From Enterococcus plantarum (GTDB lineage Bacteria > Bacillota > Bacilli > Lactobacillales > Enterococcaceae), in assembly GCF_001730295.1 (NCBI RefSeq), contig NZ_MIKA01000007.1, positions 19,633 through 83,632 on the forward strand: a stretch of 64,000 nt of DNA, in the 5' to 3' direction. How positions within the stretch are numbered: the stretch's first letter is position 1; the number at the start of each line of letters is the position of its first letter. Below are positions 44,402 to 53,330 of the stretch, piece by piece. The position numbers were made by a program, and so were the translations under genes. The notes beneath the pieces were generated by a model that had not been told where the DNA came from, ran no database searches, and saw nothing but the letters and a program-made list of their open reading frames with translations.

Positions 44402-45364
44402 TTATTCCATACCAATCAAATAATCGTCATCTTTCATTGCTTCAACAGTTCCTAATAAGTAACCATTCCCAACTTGAGAGAAGAAATCGTGATTGCTTGT
44501 ACCGGTAGATATACCGTTCATAACGATTGGATTAACATCGTTGGCTGTATCGGCAAACAATGGATCCATTCCAAGGTTCATCAACGCTTTGTTAGCATTG
44601 TAACGTAGGAAGGTTTTTACCTCCTCAGTCCAGCCTAATCCATCATATAATTCTTCAGTATATCGTTCTTCATTTTCGTATAACTCATAAAGAAGATTGT
44701 ACATCCAATCTTTCATTTCAGTTTGTTCTGCTTCAGACAACTCATTGAATCCTAATTGGAATTTGTATCCAATATAAGTTCCATGAACAGATTCATCACG
44801 AATAATCAATTTGATGATTTCCGCAACGTTTGCTAGTTTATTATTGCCTAAATAGTAAAGAGGCGTATAAAAACCAGAGTAGAATAGGAATGTTTCTAAA
44901 AATACGCTAGCAACTTTCTTTTCTAATGGTGTACCAGTTTTGTAAATTTCATTGATTTTTTCTGCTTTTTTTTGTAGATAAACATTTGTATTTGTCCATT
45001 CAAAGATATCATCGATTTCTTTTTTAGTATTTAATGTACTGAAGATAGATGAATAACTTTTAGCATGAACTGATTCCATAAATTGGATATTATTTAAAAC
45101 AGCCTCTTCATGTGGTGTGCGAACATCATTTCTTAGCTGTTCCATCCCACTTTCAGACTGAACAGTATCTAATAGTGTCAAACCGCCAAAAACATACCCT
45201 ACAGTCGTTTTTTCGAGATCTGAAAGAGTTCTCCAGTCATCGAGGTCGTTAGACAAAGGAATACGAGTATCTAACCAAAATTGCTCCGTTAGTTTTTCCC
45301 AAGTAGACTTGTCGATCACATCTTCGATAGCGTTCCAGTTAATTGCTTCATAATAGGTTGCCAT
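44402..45364 (-). CDS. nrdF: Class Ib ribonucleotide reductase small subunit
   Basis: A 320-residue R2 subunit that holds the dimetal-tyrosyl radical cofactor. It starts AINWNAIEDVIDKSTWEKLT; helical metal-ligand regions include the Glu/His in MESVHAKSYSSIF and in IIRDESVHGTYIG. Class Ib enzymes are loaded with Mn with help from NrdI. Last gene of the nrdHIEF order, 102 bases after nrdE, with GGAGGAAAAG before its ATG. Confidence 0.96.
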   Translation of the reverse strand: MATYYEAINWNAIEDVIDKSTWEKLTEQFWLDTRIPLSNDLDDWRTLSDLEKTTVGYVFGGLTLLDTVQSESGMEQLRNDVRTPHEEAVLNNIQFMESVHAKSYSSIFSTLNTKKEIDDIFEWTNTNVYLQKKAEKINEIYKTGTPLEKKVASVFLETFLFYSGFYTPLYYLGNNKLANVAEIIKLIIRDESVHGTYIGYKFQLGFNELSEAEQTEMKDWMYNLLYELYENEERYTEELYDGLGWTEEVKTFLRYNANKALMNLGMDPLFADTANDVNPIVMNGISTGTSNHDFFSQVGNGYLLGTVEAMKDDDYLIGME

Positions 45365-45466
45365 GTCTTTTCCTCCTTATTACCCTTACAATAAAATACA
45401 TCATATCATGGAACAAGGCGACCAGAGGGCGCCTTGTTTGTATTTTTACGAGCTCTTTTTGCTTTT

Positions 45467-47632
45467 CTAAATGACACAACTTTCACATTGGTTACTGCCG
45501 ATTTCTTCCGCATCATCTGTAAATGTTCTTACGTAATAAATTGATTTAACCCCTTTATGGAAAGCATAGTGACGTAAAATATTCAAATCACGAGTGGTTT
45601 GTTTCGGTGAATCTTTCCACTCATATAAACCTTCTGGAATCTCAGAACGCATAAACAAGGTTAAACTCATTCCTTGATCTACGTGTTGTTGTGCTGTTGC
45701 ATAAACATCGATCACTTTACGCATATCCATGTCATATGCAGATGTGTAATAAGGAATTGTATCATTTGCTAGATAAGGAGCAGGGTAATAAATTTTACCG
45801 ATTTTCTTTTCTTGGCGCTCTTCGATCATACGAGTGATAGGATGGATACTAGCACTTGTATCATTGATATAGGAGATAGAACCATTAGGTGCTACAGCTA
45901 AACGATTTTGGTGGTATAAACCATCTTGCTTCACTGCATCACGTAATTTTGCCCAGTCTTCAGATGTTGGAACAAAAATATCTTTGAAAATTTCTTTGAC
46001 TTTATCCGATTGAGGAGTGAAATCTCCTTCAATATATTTATCGAAATAAGAACCATTAGCATAATCAGATTTTTCAAAGTTATGGAATGTTTCGTTGTAT
46101 TGTTTAGCAATGTTATTGCTTTCTACTAGAGTCCAATAATTTAATAAAGTAAAGTAAACATTGGTGAAATCTAATGAGTCTTTTGAACCATATTCCATAT
46201 GGTTTTTAGCAAAGAATGTATGGAGACCCATCGCACCAAGTCCAATTGTATGGCTTAATCTATTTCCGTTTTGAATAGAAGGAACTACATCGATATCTGA
46301 AGCATCTGTAACAAATGTTAAGGCACGTGTCATAGCACGAACTGATTTACCAAAGTCAGGACTATCCATTAAGTTAACGATGTTCGTTGAACCTAGGTTA
46401 CAGCTGATATCTGTCCCAAGTGTTTCATACTCTTGTTTGCCATTCAAAACAGATGGTGTTTGAACTTGTAAAATTTCTGAACATAAGTTACTCATGATGA
46501 TTTTGCCATAAGCTGGATTGCTTCTATTGGCTGTATCAATATTGATGATATATGGGTAGCCAGATTCTTGTTGTAATTTAGAAATTTCATTTTCTAAGTC
46601 ACGTGCTTTGATTTTACGTTTACGAATTTTTGGATTGGCAACTAGGTTGTCATATTCTTTTGTAATATCAACATAAGAGAACGGTACGCCATATTCACGT
46701 TCTACACTATATGGGCTGAATAAATACATATCTTCATTATTGCGAGCTAATTCATAAAATTTATCAGGAACCACAACACCTAAAGATAATGTCTTCACAC
46801 GAACTTTTTCATCCGCATTTTCTTTTTTTGTAGATAGAAACATTTCGATATCTGGATGAAAAACGTTTAGATACACAACTCCAGCACCTTGACGTTGACC
46901 TAATTGATTAGAATAGCTAAAACTATCTTCGAACAATTTCATAACAGGAACCACGCCGCTGGCAGCTCCTTCGTATCCTTTGATCGGAGCACCTGCTTCA
47001 CGTAAGTTTGCTAATGTGATACCCACACCGCCACCAATACGTGATAATTGTAAAGCGGAGTTGATTGAACGGCCGATACTGTTCATGTCATCTGTTACTT
47101 GGATCAAGAAACAAGAAACAAGCTCACCGCGACGTTTACGCCCAGCATTCAAGAAAGAAGGCGTTGCAGGTTGGTAACGTTGATGAATCATTTCATCAGC
47201 TAAAATTAAAGCTAATTCTTCATTGCCATCAGCGAAATATAATGCATTAAAAGCGACACGATCTTCATAACTTTCTAAGTATTCAGTTCCTTCGTTGTTT
47301 TTAAGCGCATATTGTGAATAAAACTTGTAAGCGGCCATGAATGATTTGAATTCAAACTGCTGTTCATCAAGAAATGTGTATAATTGTTCAATAAAAGCCA
47401 TAGAATATTTTTCGATAAAGGCGGTTTCTAAATAATCATTGTCGATCAAGTAATTGATTTTTTCTTCTATAGTATTGAAGGTTCTTGTGTTAGGAAGAAC
47501 ATTTTCTTTGAAGAAAGCTTCCAAAGCTTCTTTATCCTTATGTAAAGGAATTTGTCCATCAACGGGACGGTTGATCTCGTTATTCAGCTTAAAATAGCTA
47601 ACATCTTTAATTTCTTTTAGACTCAAGTTCAT
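45467..47632 (-). CDS. nrdE: Class Ib ribonucleotide reductase large subunit
   Basis: A 721-residue R1 subunit of usual length that reduces ribonucleoside diphosphates. Active-site cysteines are visible (LVSCFLI, SNLCSEI and the C-terminal redox pair in NQCESCVI), together with the radical-transfer Tyr region and the NGSISYIND block. It overlaps the end of nrdI by 26 bases, so the two are translationally coupled. The enzyme receives electrons from NrdH. Confidence 0.96.
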   Translation of the reverse strand: MNLSLKEIKDVSYFKLNNEINRPVDGQIPLHKDKEALEAFFKENVLPNTRTFNTIEEKINYLIDNDYLETAFIEKYSMAFIEQLYTFLDEQQFEFKSFMAAYKFYSQYALKNNEGTEYLESYEDRVAFNALYFADGNEELALILADEMIHQRYQPATPSFLNAGRKRRGELVSCFLIQVTDDMNSIGRSINSALQLSRIGGGVGITLANLREAGAPIKGYEGAASGVVPVMKLFEDSFSYSNQLGQRQGAGVVYLNVFHPDIEMFLSTKKENADEKVRVKTLSLGVVVPDKFYELARNNEDMYLFSPYSVEREYGVPFSYVDITKEYDNLVANPKIRKRKIKARDLENEISKLQQESGYPYIINIDTANRSNPAYGKIIMSNLCSEILQVQTPSVLNGKQEYETLGTDISCNLGSTNIVNLMDSPDFGKSVRAMTRALTFVTDASDIDVVPSIQNGNRLSHTIGLGAMGLHTFFAKNHMEYGSKDSLDFTNVYFTLLNYWTLVESNNIAKQYNETFHNFEKSDYANGSYFDKYIEGDFTPQSDKVKEIFKDIFVPTSEDWAKLRDAVKQDGLYHQNRLAVAPNGSISYINDTSASIHPITRMIEERQEKKIGKIYYPAPYLANDTIPYYTSAYDMDMRKVIDVYATAQQHVDQGMSLTLFMRSEIPEGLYEWKDSPKQTTRDLNILRHYAFHKGVKSIYYVRTFTDDAEEIGSNQCESCVI

Positions 47633-47984
47633 TCACTACTTTCTTAAAGGATTCCACGTCTTCGTTCGTACCGCTAAATTCAAATGCAAAAAGCATCGGA
47701 ACGTTGTAATCACGTGCTATGTCTTTGGCTGTATATACAAATAATTCTGCGAAATTAAGGTTGCCGCCGCCTGCAACGCCTTGTAAGTTTTCTCGATTAC
47801 TTTTGTAATCAAGAAAATCGTTCACTACTTCAGTGATCTCTTGGTCATAAGTAGGAACGACTAGAACAAAAGGCTCATTTATCTCAAAAAAAGGATTCGC
47901 AGGCTCAATTTCGTAAGCTGCTAAATCCAATTTTTTAATGAAGCGTCTGGTTTGTCCAGTGACTGAAAAATAAACAATTTTCAT
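47607..47984 (-). CDS. nrdI: NrdI flavodoxin-like protein
   Basis: A 125-residue flavodoxin-like protein that generates the oxidant needed to assemble the Mn2-tyrosyl radical in NrdF. It starts with the FMN phosphate loop YFSVTGQTRRF and has the GGGNLNFAELF loop. The start is one base downstream of the nrdH stop. Standard length and position. Confidence 0.95.
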   Translation of the reverse strand: MKIVYFSVTGQTRRFIKKLDLAAYEIEPANPFFEINEPFVLVVPTYDQEITEVVNDFLDYKSNRENLQGVAGGGNLNFAELFVYTAKDIARDYNVPMLFAFEFSGTNEDVESFKKVVNELESKRN

Positions 47985-47985
47985 T

Positions 47986-48210
47986 TTAGCTAGCCAATTG
48001 TTTTAATTGATCAGGACGAAATCCTACAACTGTTGTAGCGTCAGAAGTGATAACCGGAACACTTTGAAATCCTTGTTCTTTTAACCATTCGATTGCGTCT
48101 GGTTGGATATCGATATTTACTTCTTCAAATGCTATATTATTCTCGCTCAAAAAGCGTTTTGCCATTTTACATTGGATACAATTATTTTTAGAAAAGATTT
48201 TTACGTTCAT
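47986..48210 (-). CDS. nrdH: NrdH glutaredoxin-like protein
   Basis: A 74-residue redoxin that donates electrons to NrdE. The active-site motif is CIQC (Cys11, Cys14), and the C-terminal half has the FQSVPVI cis-proline and GFRPDQL blocks. GGGGGAAT precedes the ATG. First gene of nrdHIEF; its promoter and tandem NrdR boxes lie upstream at 48243-48324. Confidence 0.95.
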   Translation of the reverse strand: MNVKIFSKNNCIQCKMAKRFLSENNIAFEEVNIDIQPDAIEWLKEQGFQSVPVITSDATTVVGFRPDQLKQLAS

Positions 48211-48242
48211 TTTTAATTCCCCCTCAATTAGTTTACTTCACT

Positions 48243-48270
48243 AGTATAAATCTCTCACGAAAAAAGTCAA
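48243..48270 (-). promoter_or_regulatory. nrdHIEF promoter
   Basis: On the minus strand TTGACT (48270-48265) and TATACT (48248-48243) are 16 bases apart, about 33 bases before the nrdH start. Confidence 0.7.
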
Positions 48271-48277
48271 CAGTTAG

Positions 48278-48324
48278 GCACTACATATTGTGGTTGTTTT
48301 TTGTCTGAATACCATGTTTTGTGT
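48278..48324. promoter_or_regulatory. Tandem NrdR boxes
   Basis: Two 16-base sites match the NrdR pattern: GCACTACATATTGTGG (48278-48293, strong) and ATACCATGTTTTGTGT (48309-48324, weaker). Their centres are 31 bases apart, three helical turns, as required for NrdR cooperativity. They sit just upstream of the -35 of nrdH. Confidence 0.78.
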
Positions 48325-48533
48325 TTTTGAAAGAAATATGAAAGCTCGTAATCTCTAGATTTAGGCGACTTTTCAAGCTGTTTTTGTGCTAAAAAAAGAA
48401 ATTTATTAAATTTTGAATTAGAAAATATGGGGGCTAAAGCACAAGATATAGTGGTGAATGAAAGTAAGACACACTACAAAAATTGAGGCAAATCAGCGTG
48501 GAGAGTATTTTCTTACAATAGGTAGATAGAACA
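48325..48533. other. Gap between nrd and feo regulatory regions
   Basis: No gene or clear signal is seen between the NrdR boxes and the feo promoter. Confidence 0.4.
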
Positions 48534-48580
48534 TTGATTTAAGTCTCACAAACAGGTATACTTGATGAGAACGATTATCA
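48534..48580 (+). promoter_or_regulatory. feo promoter and Fur box
   Basis: TTGATT (48534-48539) and TATACT (48557-48562) are 17 bases apart. Immediately downstream TGAGAAC-G-ATTATCA (48566-48580) is a 7-1-7 Fur-type inverted repeat, six of seven positions matching TGATAAT in the left arm region, extended by GTATCA. It covers the expected transcription start, so Fur with iron would repress. Confidence 0.72.
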
Positions 48581-48692
48581 GTATCAATGGGAGAATGAAT
48601 GAAACTTTTTCACAAGATTGCGCTTTAAAAGGGAAATGATTGGGATGAATTATGTTACAAGATACTGGCTTTTAAAATAGGAGGATCACTAA

Positions 48693-49160
48693 ATGTTAAC
48701 ATTGGCACAAGCAAAGTTGAATAAGGTTTATACAATTGAAGGAATTCAAGCGGAAGGTTTTGCCAAGAAACATCTAAATAACCTTGGTTTTGTCTCAGGA
48801 GGAAAAGTGGTATTGGTGAATTATTCTAGGGAGAATGGGATCGTTTTGCTACATAATAGTCGAATTGCGATTAATGTATCTGTATTGCAGCAGATTACAA
48901 TAGTAGAAAAAAGTATCAATGAGGAAAATTGGCTATCGCTCGATCAATTAACAGTGGGGGAGAAAGCTCGCGTCATTGGGATTCATGGACAAGGTGCTGT
49001 TAAAAGACGATTAATGGATATGGGACTAACAAAAGGGGTGGATTTACTAGTCAGAAAAATGGCGCCTTTAGGGGACCCGATTGAAATCAATCTTCGTGGA
49101 TACGAATTAACGTTAAGAAAAAATGAAGCAGAACTAGTCTTGGTGCAGAAAGAAGGATAA
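48693..49160 (+). CDS. feoA: Tandem FeoA-domain protein
   Basis: A 155-residue protein made of two FeoA (SH3-like) domains, about 1-75 and 80-155; a single-domain FeoA is about 75-80. The first is more divergent (IEGIQAEGFAKKHLNNLGF), while the second has the classical KARVIGIHGQGAVKRRLMDM and GDPIEINLRGYELTLRK. FeoA supports the FeoB ferrous iron transporter, encoded three bases downstream. GGAGG precedes the ATG. Confidence 0.92.
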   Translation: MLTLAQAKLNKVYTIEGIQAEGFAKKHLNNLGFVSGGKVVLVNYSRENGIVLLHNSRIAINVSVLQQITIVEKSINEENWLSLDQLTVGEKARVIGIHGQGAVKRRLMDMGLTKGVDLLVRKMAPLGDPIEINLRGYELTLRKNEAELVLVQKEG

Positions 49161-49163
49161 GGA

Positions 49164-51296
49164 ATGGAAGAACGGCATATTGCGTTGACAGGAAATCCCA
49201 ATAGTGGGAAAACAACGACATTCAATGCGTTAACAGGCGCAAATCAATATGTAGGAAATTGGCCGGGTGTTACTGTTGAACGAAAAGAAGGAAAGCTTAA
49301 AAAAAATAAACAGATAACGATTCAGGATCTACCAGGTATTTATTCTCTATCTCCTTACACACCAGAAGAGGTGGTTGCCAGAGACTATTTACTAAGTGGT
49401 GACCCTGACGTGATTATTAATATCGTTGATGCTACAAATTTAGAACGAAACTTGTATCTGACAACTCAATTGATGGAAACTGGGATTCCCGTTGTTGTTG
49501 GGTTAAATATGATGGATATTTTAGATAAATCTGGGAAAAAAATCAATAGTGAAAAACTCGCTTATGGTTTAGGTGTGGATGTACTAGGCGTTAGCGCCCT
49601 AAAAAATCGAGGACTGGATGCGTTGATAACAAAAGCAGTAAAAGAAACAGAAACCTTCCCAAAAGAATTTAACTATCCAACTTATGATAATCGTTTAGAA
49701 GCAGCCCTAAATGAAATTATAGTTGTTTTAGGGAACCGTGTACTGGAAAGACAAGCTCGGTGGTACAGTATCAAATTGTTTGAAAGAGATACTAGAGTCA
49801 TAAAAGAGCTAGTATTGAGTTCAGCGCAGCAAGATGAAATAGAAGAAATTATTAAAATCACAGAACAAGTTTTTGGGGATGATAGTGAATCGATTGTCAT
49901 TAATGAACGTTACGAATTCATTACTCGCTTAACGGCTCTGTGTTCTATCGAGAGAAATGAAATCACATTCAATACTAGTGATAAAATCGATCGAATCGTG
50001 ACAAATCGTTGGTTGGCTTTACCCATTTTCGCTGTGATTATGTGGTTTGTTTATTATTTAGCAATTCAAACTGTAGGCACGATGGGGACTGACTGGATCA
50101 ATGATGAATTGTTTGGAAATCTTGTTCCCAATACCGTTGAAGGTTTATTAGCTAATTGGCAAGTAGCACCTTGGATGCAACGTTTGATTTTAGATGGAAT
50201 CATAGCTGGGGTGGGTGCTGTACTGGGATTTTTACCACAGTTAGCAGTGTTGTTTCTATGTTTAGGCTTCTTAGAAGATTGTGGCTATATGTCAAGAATT
50301 GCCTTTGTGATGGATCGCTTATTTAGAAAATTTGGGTTATCAGGGAAATCGTTTATCCCGATGCTGATTGCAACAGGTTGTGGCGTACCAGGTGTCATGG
50401 CTAGTCGTACGATCGAAAATGAAAAAGACCGTAAGATGACGATCATGGTTACTACGTTTATGCCCTGTTCAGCAAAACTACCAATCATTGCCTTGATTGC
50501 AGGTGCCTTTTTTCCAAAAAGTAGTTGGGTTTCTCCATCCGCTTATTTTATTGGGATCGCAGCAATCGTATTATCGGGGATTGCATTGAAGAAAACACAT
50601 TCGTTTTCAGGTGATCCAGCTCCATTTATCATGGAATTACCAGCGTATCATATGCCGCAATTACGTGGTGTTCTTCGTCACGCATACGATCGCAGTAAAT
50701 CATTTGTGAAGAAAGCAGGAACAATTATTTTCGTGATGAGTATCATTATTTGGTTTACGTCTACCTATACGTTTACTTTGCAAGAAGCAGAAGCGGATCA
50801 AAGTATCTTAGCCAATTTAGGGAAAGTCATTGCACCAATATTCGCACCACTTGGCTGGGGCACTTGGCAGGGTGCAGTTGCTACGATAACAGGTTTAGTT
50901 GCAAAAGAAAACGTGATCGGTACATTTGGTATTTTATTCGGACATGTAGGGGAAGTTTGGTCTGCGTTACAAGGAGCCTTCACTCCAGTTGCGGCCTATT
51001 CATTTTTAGTCTTTAATCTATTGTGTGCCCCGTGTTTTGCAGCAATTGGTGCAATCAGAAGAGAGATGGGCAATTTGAAATGGACTTGGGGAGCGATTGG
51101 ATATCAATGTGGTTTAGCGTATGTGGTTAGTTTTATTATTTATCAATTTGGGCATGTGATCTTTGAGAATGGTCATATTGGAGTGGGGATACTGATTGCA
51201 ACACTACTATTGATTATCATGGGGTATTATTTAGTGAGAAAACCAAAGATAAAAGAAGAACCAGTTATTACAATGGCAACGTTAGAAAGAGGGTAA
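49164..51296 (+). CDS. feoB: Ferrous iron transporter FeoB
   Basis: A 710-residue FeoB. The N-terminal GTPase domain has G1 GNPNSGKT (10-17), G3 DLPG (55-58) and G4 NMMD (near 116). The membrane domain carries the two Gate motifs, GFLPQLAVLF and FVKKAGTIIF, and the conserved CGVPGVMASR and FMPCSAKLPI. It imports Fe2+ at the cytoplasmic membrane. It lies between the tandem FeoA gene and a Cys-rich small partner. Confidence 0.97.
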   Translation: MEERHIALTGNPNSGKTTTFNALTGANQYVGNWPGVTVERKEGKLKKNKQITIQDLPGIYSLSPYTPEEVVARDYLLSGDPDVIINIVDATNLERNLYLTTQLMETGIPVVVGLNMMDILDKSGKKINSEKLAYGLGVDVLGVSALKNRGLDALITKAVKETETFPKEFNYPTYDNRLEAALNEIIVVLGNRVLERQARWYSIKLFERDTRVIKELVLSSAQQDEIEEIIKITEQVFGDDSESIVINERYEFITRLTALCSIERNEITFNTSDKIDRIVTNRWLALPIFAVIMWFVYYLAIQTVGTMGTDWINDELFGNLVPNTVEGLLANWQVAPWMQRLILDGIIAGVGAVLGFLPQLAVLFLCLGFLEDCGYMSRIAFVMDRLFRKFGLSGKSFIPMLIATGCGVPGVMASRTIENEKDRKMTIMVTTFMPCSAKLPIIALIAGAFFPKSSWVSPSAYFIGIAAIVLSGIALKKTHSFSGDPAPFIMELPAYHMPQLRGVLRHAYDRSKSFVKKAGTIIFVMSIIIWFTSTYTFTLQEAEADQSILANLGKVIAPIFAPLGWGTWQGAVATITGLVAKENVIGTFGILFGHVGEVWSALQGAFTPVAAYSFLVFNLLCAPCFAAIGAIRREMGNLKWTWGAIGYQCGLAYVVSFIIYQFGHVIFENGHIGVGILIATLLLIIMGYYLVRKPKIKEEPVITMATLERG

Positions 51297-51300
51297 AAAC

Positions 51301-51432
51301 ATGGCCACGTTTATTTTAGCAGTAATGATTTTTGGCGCAGCTGGATATGTTATCTATTCTCGAATCAAAAAAGGGGAGAGCTGTGATGATTGTCACACCA
51401 CATGTCCTGTAAAAAAAGAACAAGGAGAGTAA
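51301..51432 (+). CDS. FeoB-associated Cys-rich small membrane protein
   Basis: A 43-residue protein four bases after feoB. An N-terminal membrane segment (residues 3-18, TFILAVMIFGAAGYVI) is followed by a short tail with three cysteines (SCDDCHTTCPVKK). This is the pattern of the FeoB-associated Cys-rich family, proposed to stand in for FeoC. GAGGG at the end of feoB is its ribosome site. Confidence 0.85.
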   Translation: MATFILAVMIFGAAGYVIYSRIKKGESCDDCHTTCPVKKEQGE

Positions 51433-51542
51433 AAAAGTTAGGTATAATGAGATAAACCAGTCGTAACTTATTTCGTTGTATCTGACGTTTTTTCTTGAAT
51501 AAACAACTTTCAAGTGCTACACTATTTAAGTACTAATTATTT

Positions 51543-51615
<73 letters not shown>

Positions 51616-51632
51616 TTGGGTGCCAAACCCAC

Positions 51633-51696
51633 GAGAACGGTATTCTGTCGGCGTCTTCGGACGTTTAGAAGATGGAATATGCGTTCTCTTTTTTGT
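51633..51696 (+). terminator. Terminator of tRNA-Lys (repeat copy A)
   Basis: GAGAACG-TATTC pairs with GAATA-GCGTTCTC, with an inner stem around TTCG, followed by T6. A diverged copy lies at 56007-56074. Confidence 0.85.
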
Positions 51697-51954
51697 ATTC
51701 TAAAAATGTTGATGCCTAAGAATGTCTACTTAGCTTAATTTGTTCTCTTTAATAGTTCGTTTGATTCACTTTAATCAAATTCTATATCTTTCAGAGTTAA
51801 TCTTTCCATTAAAAAATAAAGTAGTTTTTACAAAGAATAATATAAAAAATATTCTGATGGAGTTGGCAAATATTTAAGAGTTTTTAAAATAGTTACTTTA
51901 TGGAGGGTTTGTATTTTCAATAAACCAACCTTTAAAACAAAATGAATGACTAAG
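51697..51954. other. AT-rich gap upstream of the secreted-protein gene
   Basis: No gene is seen. GGAGGG at 51902-51906 is not followed by a usable frame. The region leads to the promoter at 51955. Confidence 0.4.
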
Positions 51955-51983
51955 TTGACTATTTTTATATTTGATGTTATGAT
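51955..51983 (+). promoter_or_regulatory. Promoter of the secreted-protein/ABC operon
   Basis: TTGACT (51955-51960), 17 bases, TATGAT (51978-51983): a near-consensus promoter about 45 bases before the start of the small secreted-protein gene. Confidence 0.75.
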
Positions 51984-52030
51984 AATTCTTTGGATTTTAT
52001 TGGAATTCAATAATTTTAGTGGGATGAAAA

Positions 52031-52444
52031 ATGAAAAAAACAGTACTAGGGTTAATGTCTTGTCTGTTAGTGATAATTTCAATGGGATTTACAGCAAAAG
52101 CTTATGCTGCTTACCAGACAAACTATATTGATTTTTCTTTTACAATTAAACCAAAGCAAAAAAAGTTCATACACAGAAACACGTTATCGACAAACGACTG
52201 ATCGGGATAGAGCTTGGTTTACTCAATTAACTTCTTCTGGTGAAGGATGGATGACTTATACCCGTTTTTGGTTGGAGAAATCAAATGGTGAAAATGTCTC
52301 TAAGGCATGCAATGTGCAAGCTGGGGGGCTAAATCTTTCAATTCGGCTTATTCATCAGCGAGTAAACAGAGAGTAAGGTTAACAGCAGAAAATAATAATT
52401 ACAACAATGCAAGTTACCCTTGTTACGGTAAATGGGATGAGTAG
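52031..52444 (+). pseudogene. Small secreted protein gene (DUF2712-like) with two homopolymer frameshifts
   Basis: Frame one from ATG 52031 gives a signal peptide (MKKTVLGLMSC, then AKAYA) and a mature start AYQTNYIDFSFTIKPKQ. At an A7 run (52168-52174) the sense shifts to another frame: SSYTETRYRQTTDRDRAWF, LTSSGEGWMTYTRFWLEKS. At a G6 run (52323-52328) it returns to frame one: AKSFNSAYSSASKQRVRL, TAENNNY, ending YGKWDE at TAG 52442-52444. One A fewer and one G more would give about 137 continuous codons. The RYRQTT, AENNN and C-terminal WDE pattern recalls the DUF2712 group of small secreted proteins. Either decayed, slippage-controlled, or a sequencing artefact. Confidence 0.65.
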
Positions 52445-52507
52445 ACTGCTTATATTATCTCTGGCAGACAACTATTACATCGTCCATAAAATAGTTAAGA
52501 TTATTCT

Positions 52508-52538
52508 ATAGTAGAGCATAAGCTCTACTATATTTTTG
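52508..52538 (+). terminator. Terminator or attenuator between secreted-protein gene and ABC genes
   Basis: TATAGTAGAGC and GCTCTACTATA form a perfect 11-bp stem with an ATAA loop, followed by T5. In this position it would make the first gene more abundant than the transporter genes, as in many bacteriocin operons. Confidence 0.8.
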
Positions 52539-52553
52539 TAAAGGAGCTAAAAA

Positions 52554-53330
52554 ATGAGTTATTTTTACAAACGTCTACTTAGCGATAAACGAAGTTGCTT
52601 TATTTTCCTATTCTTTTTTTCGTTAGTGTTACTCGATCCATTTTTATTGTATCAATCATTTGGTGGATATGACCCGAATTACTCCACGTTTTTGGCTGGG
52701 AATTCGGAAGGTCACTATGCTCAAATGTTAGTATTGTGGTTATTGCCTATATACCTAATATTCGGTACCAGTGCATGGGTGCTTGCGGATGTTAATTCTG
52801 GAAATGTATTATCTGTAATAGGAAGAACTAATCGTAAATATTATTGGAAAGTATATAATCAAGTCAATTTTCTTTATGGATTTAGTTTGATATTTATCCC
52901 AATGATACTTAATTACGTATTTGTAACAATCATTTTTAGAAAAGAAACAACCGTTCCTTTTATGATTGAACAATCCGTAAAGCTAGTGGACTTTCAACGA
53001 TTTTTTTATGATTCCATTCTTTGGGAGCTTAGCCACCCAGAACTGTCGAACATTCTACATATAACTATGGTTGCTTTGACGGCTGGATGTATGAGTGTCA
53101 TGATTGCCACAATTAATATTTTTACTAAGTCGTTTTACTATACAGTTTTTATTGTTATTAGTCTTTGGTATCTGCTAATTAGTATTACCCCGTCTATCAT
53201 GATTCTTTTTCAACCATTTACAGAATATTCTATTGCATCAAAAATGTTGTACTTTATCTCAAGTGTATTATTACTGACGGTCTGCCTGGTTATTCAAAAA
53301 AAATGGTGGTTACAATATGATTTTGTATAA
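52554..53330 (+). CDS. ABC-system membrane protein 1, unknown family
   Basis: A 258-residue hydrophobic protein with about six membrane segments (near 14-34, 62-82, 105-130, 165-185, 195-215, 230-250). It starts MSYFYKRLLSDKR, a short basic cytoplasmic start like that of ABC-2-type permeases. I do not recognise the exact family. AAAGGAGC precedes the ATG. It overlaps the next gene by 14 bases. With the two following proteins and the ATPase it probably forms an export or immunity complex for the product of 52031. Confidence 0.75.
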   Translation: MSYFYKRLLSDKRSCFIFLFFFSLVLLDPFLLYQSFGGYDPNYSTFLAGNSEGHYAQMLVLWLLPIYLIFGTSAWVLADVNSGNVLSVIGRTNRKYYWKVYNQVNFLYGFSLIFIPMILNYVFVTIIFRKETTVPFMIEQSVKLVDFQRFFYDSILWELSHPELSNILHITMVALTAGCMSVMIATINIFTKSFYYTVFIVISLWYLLISITPSIMILFQPFTEYSIASKMLYFISSVLLLTVCLVIQKKWWLQYDFV

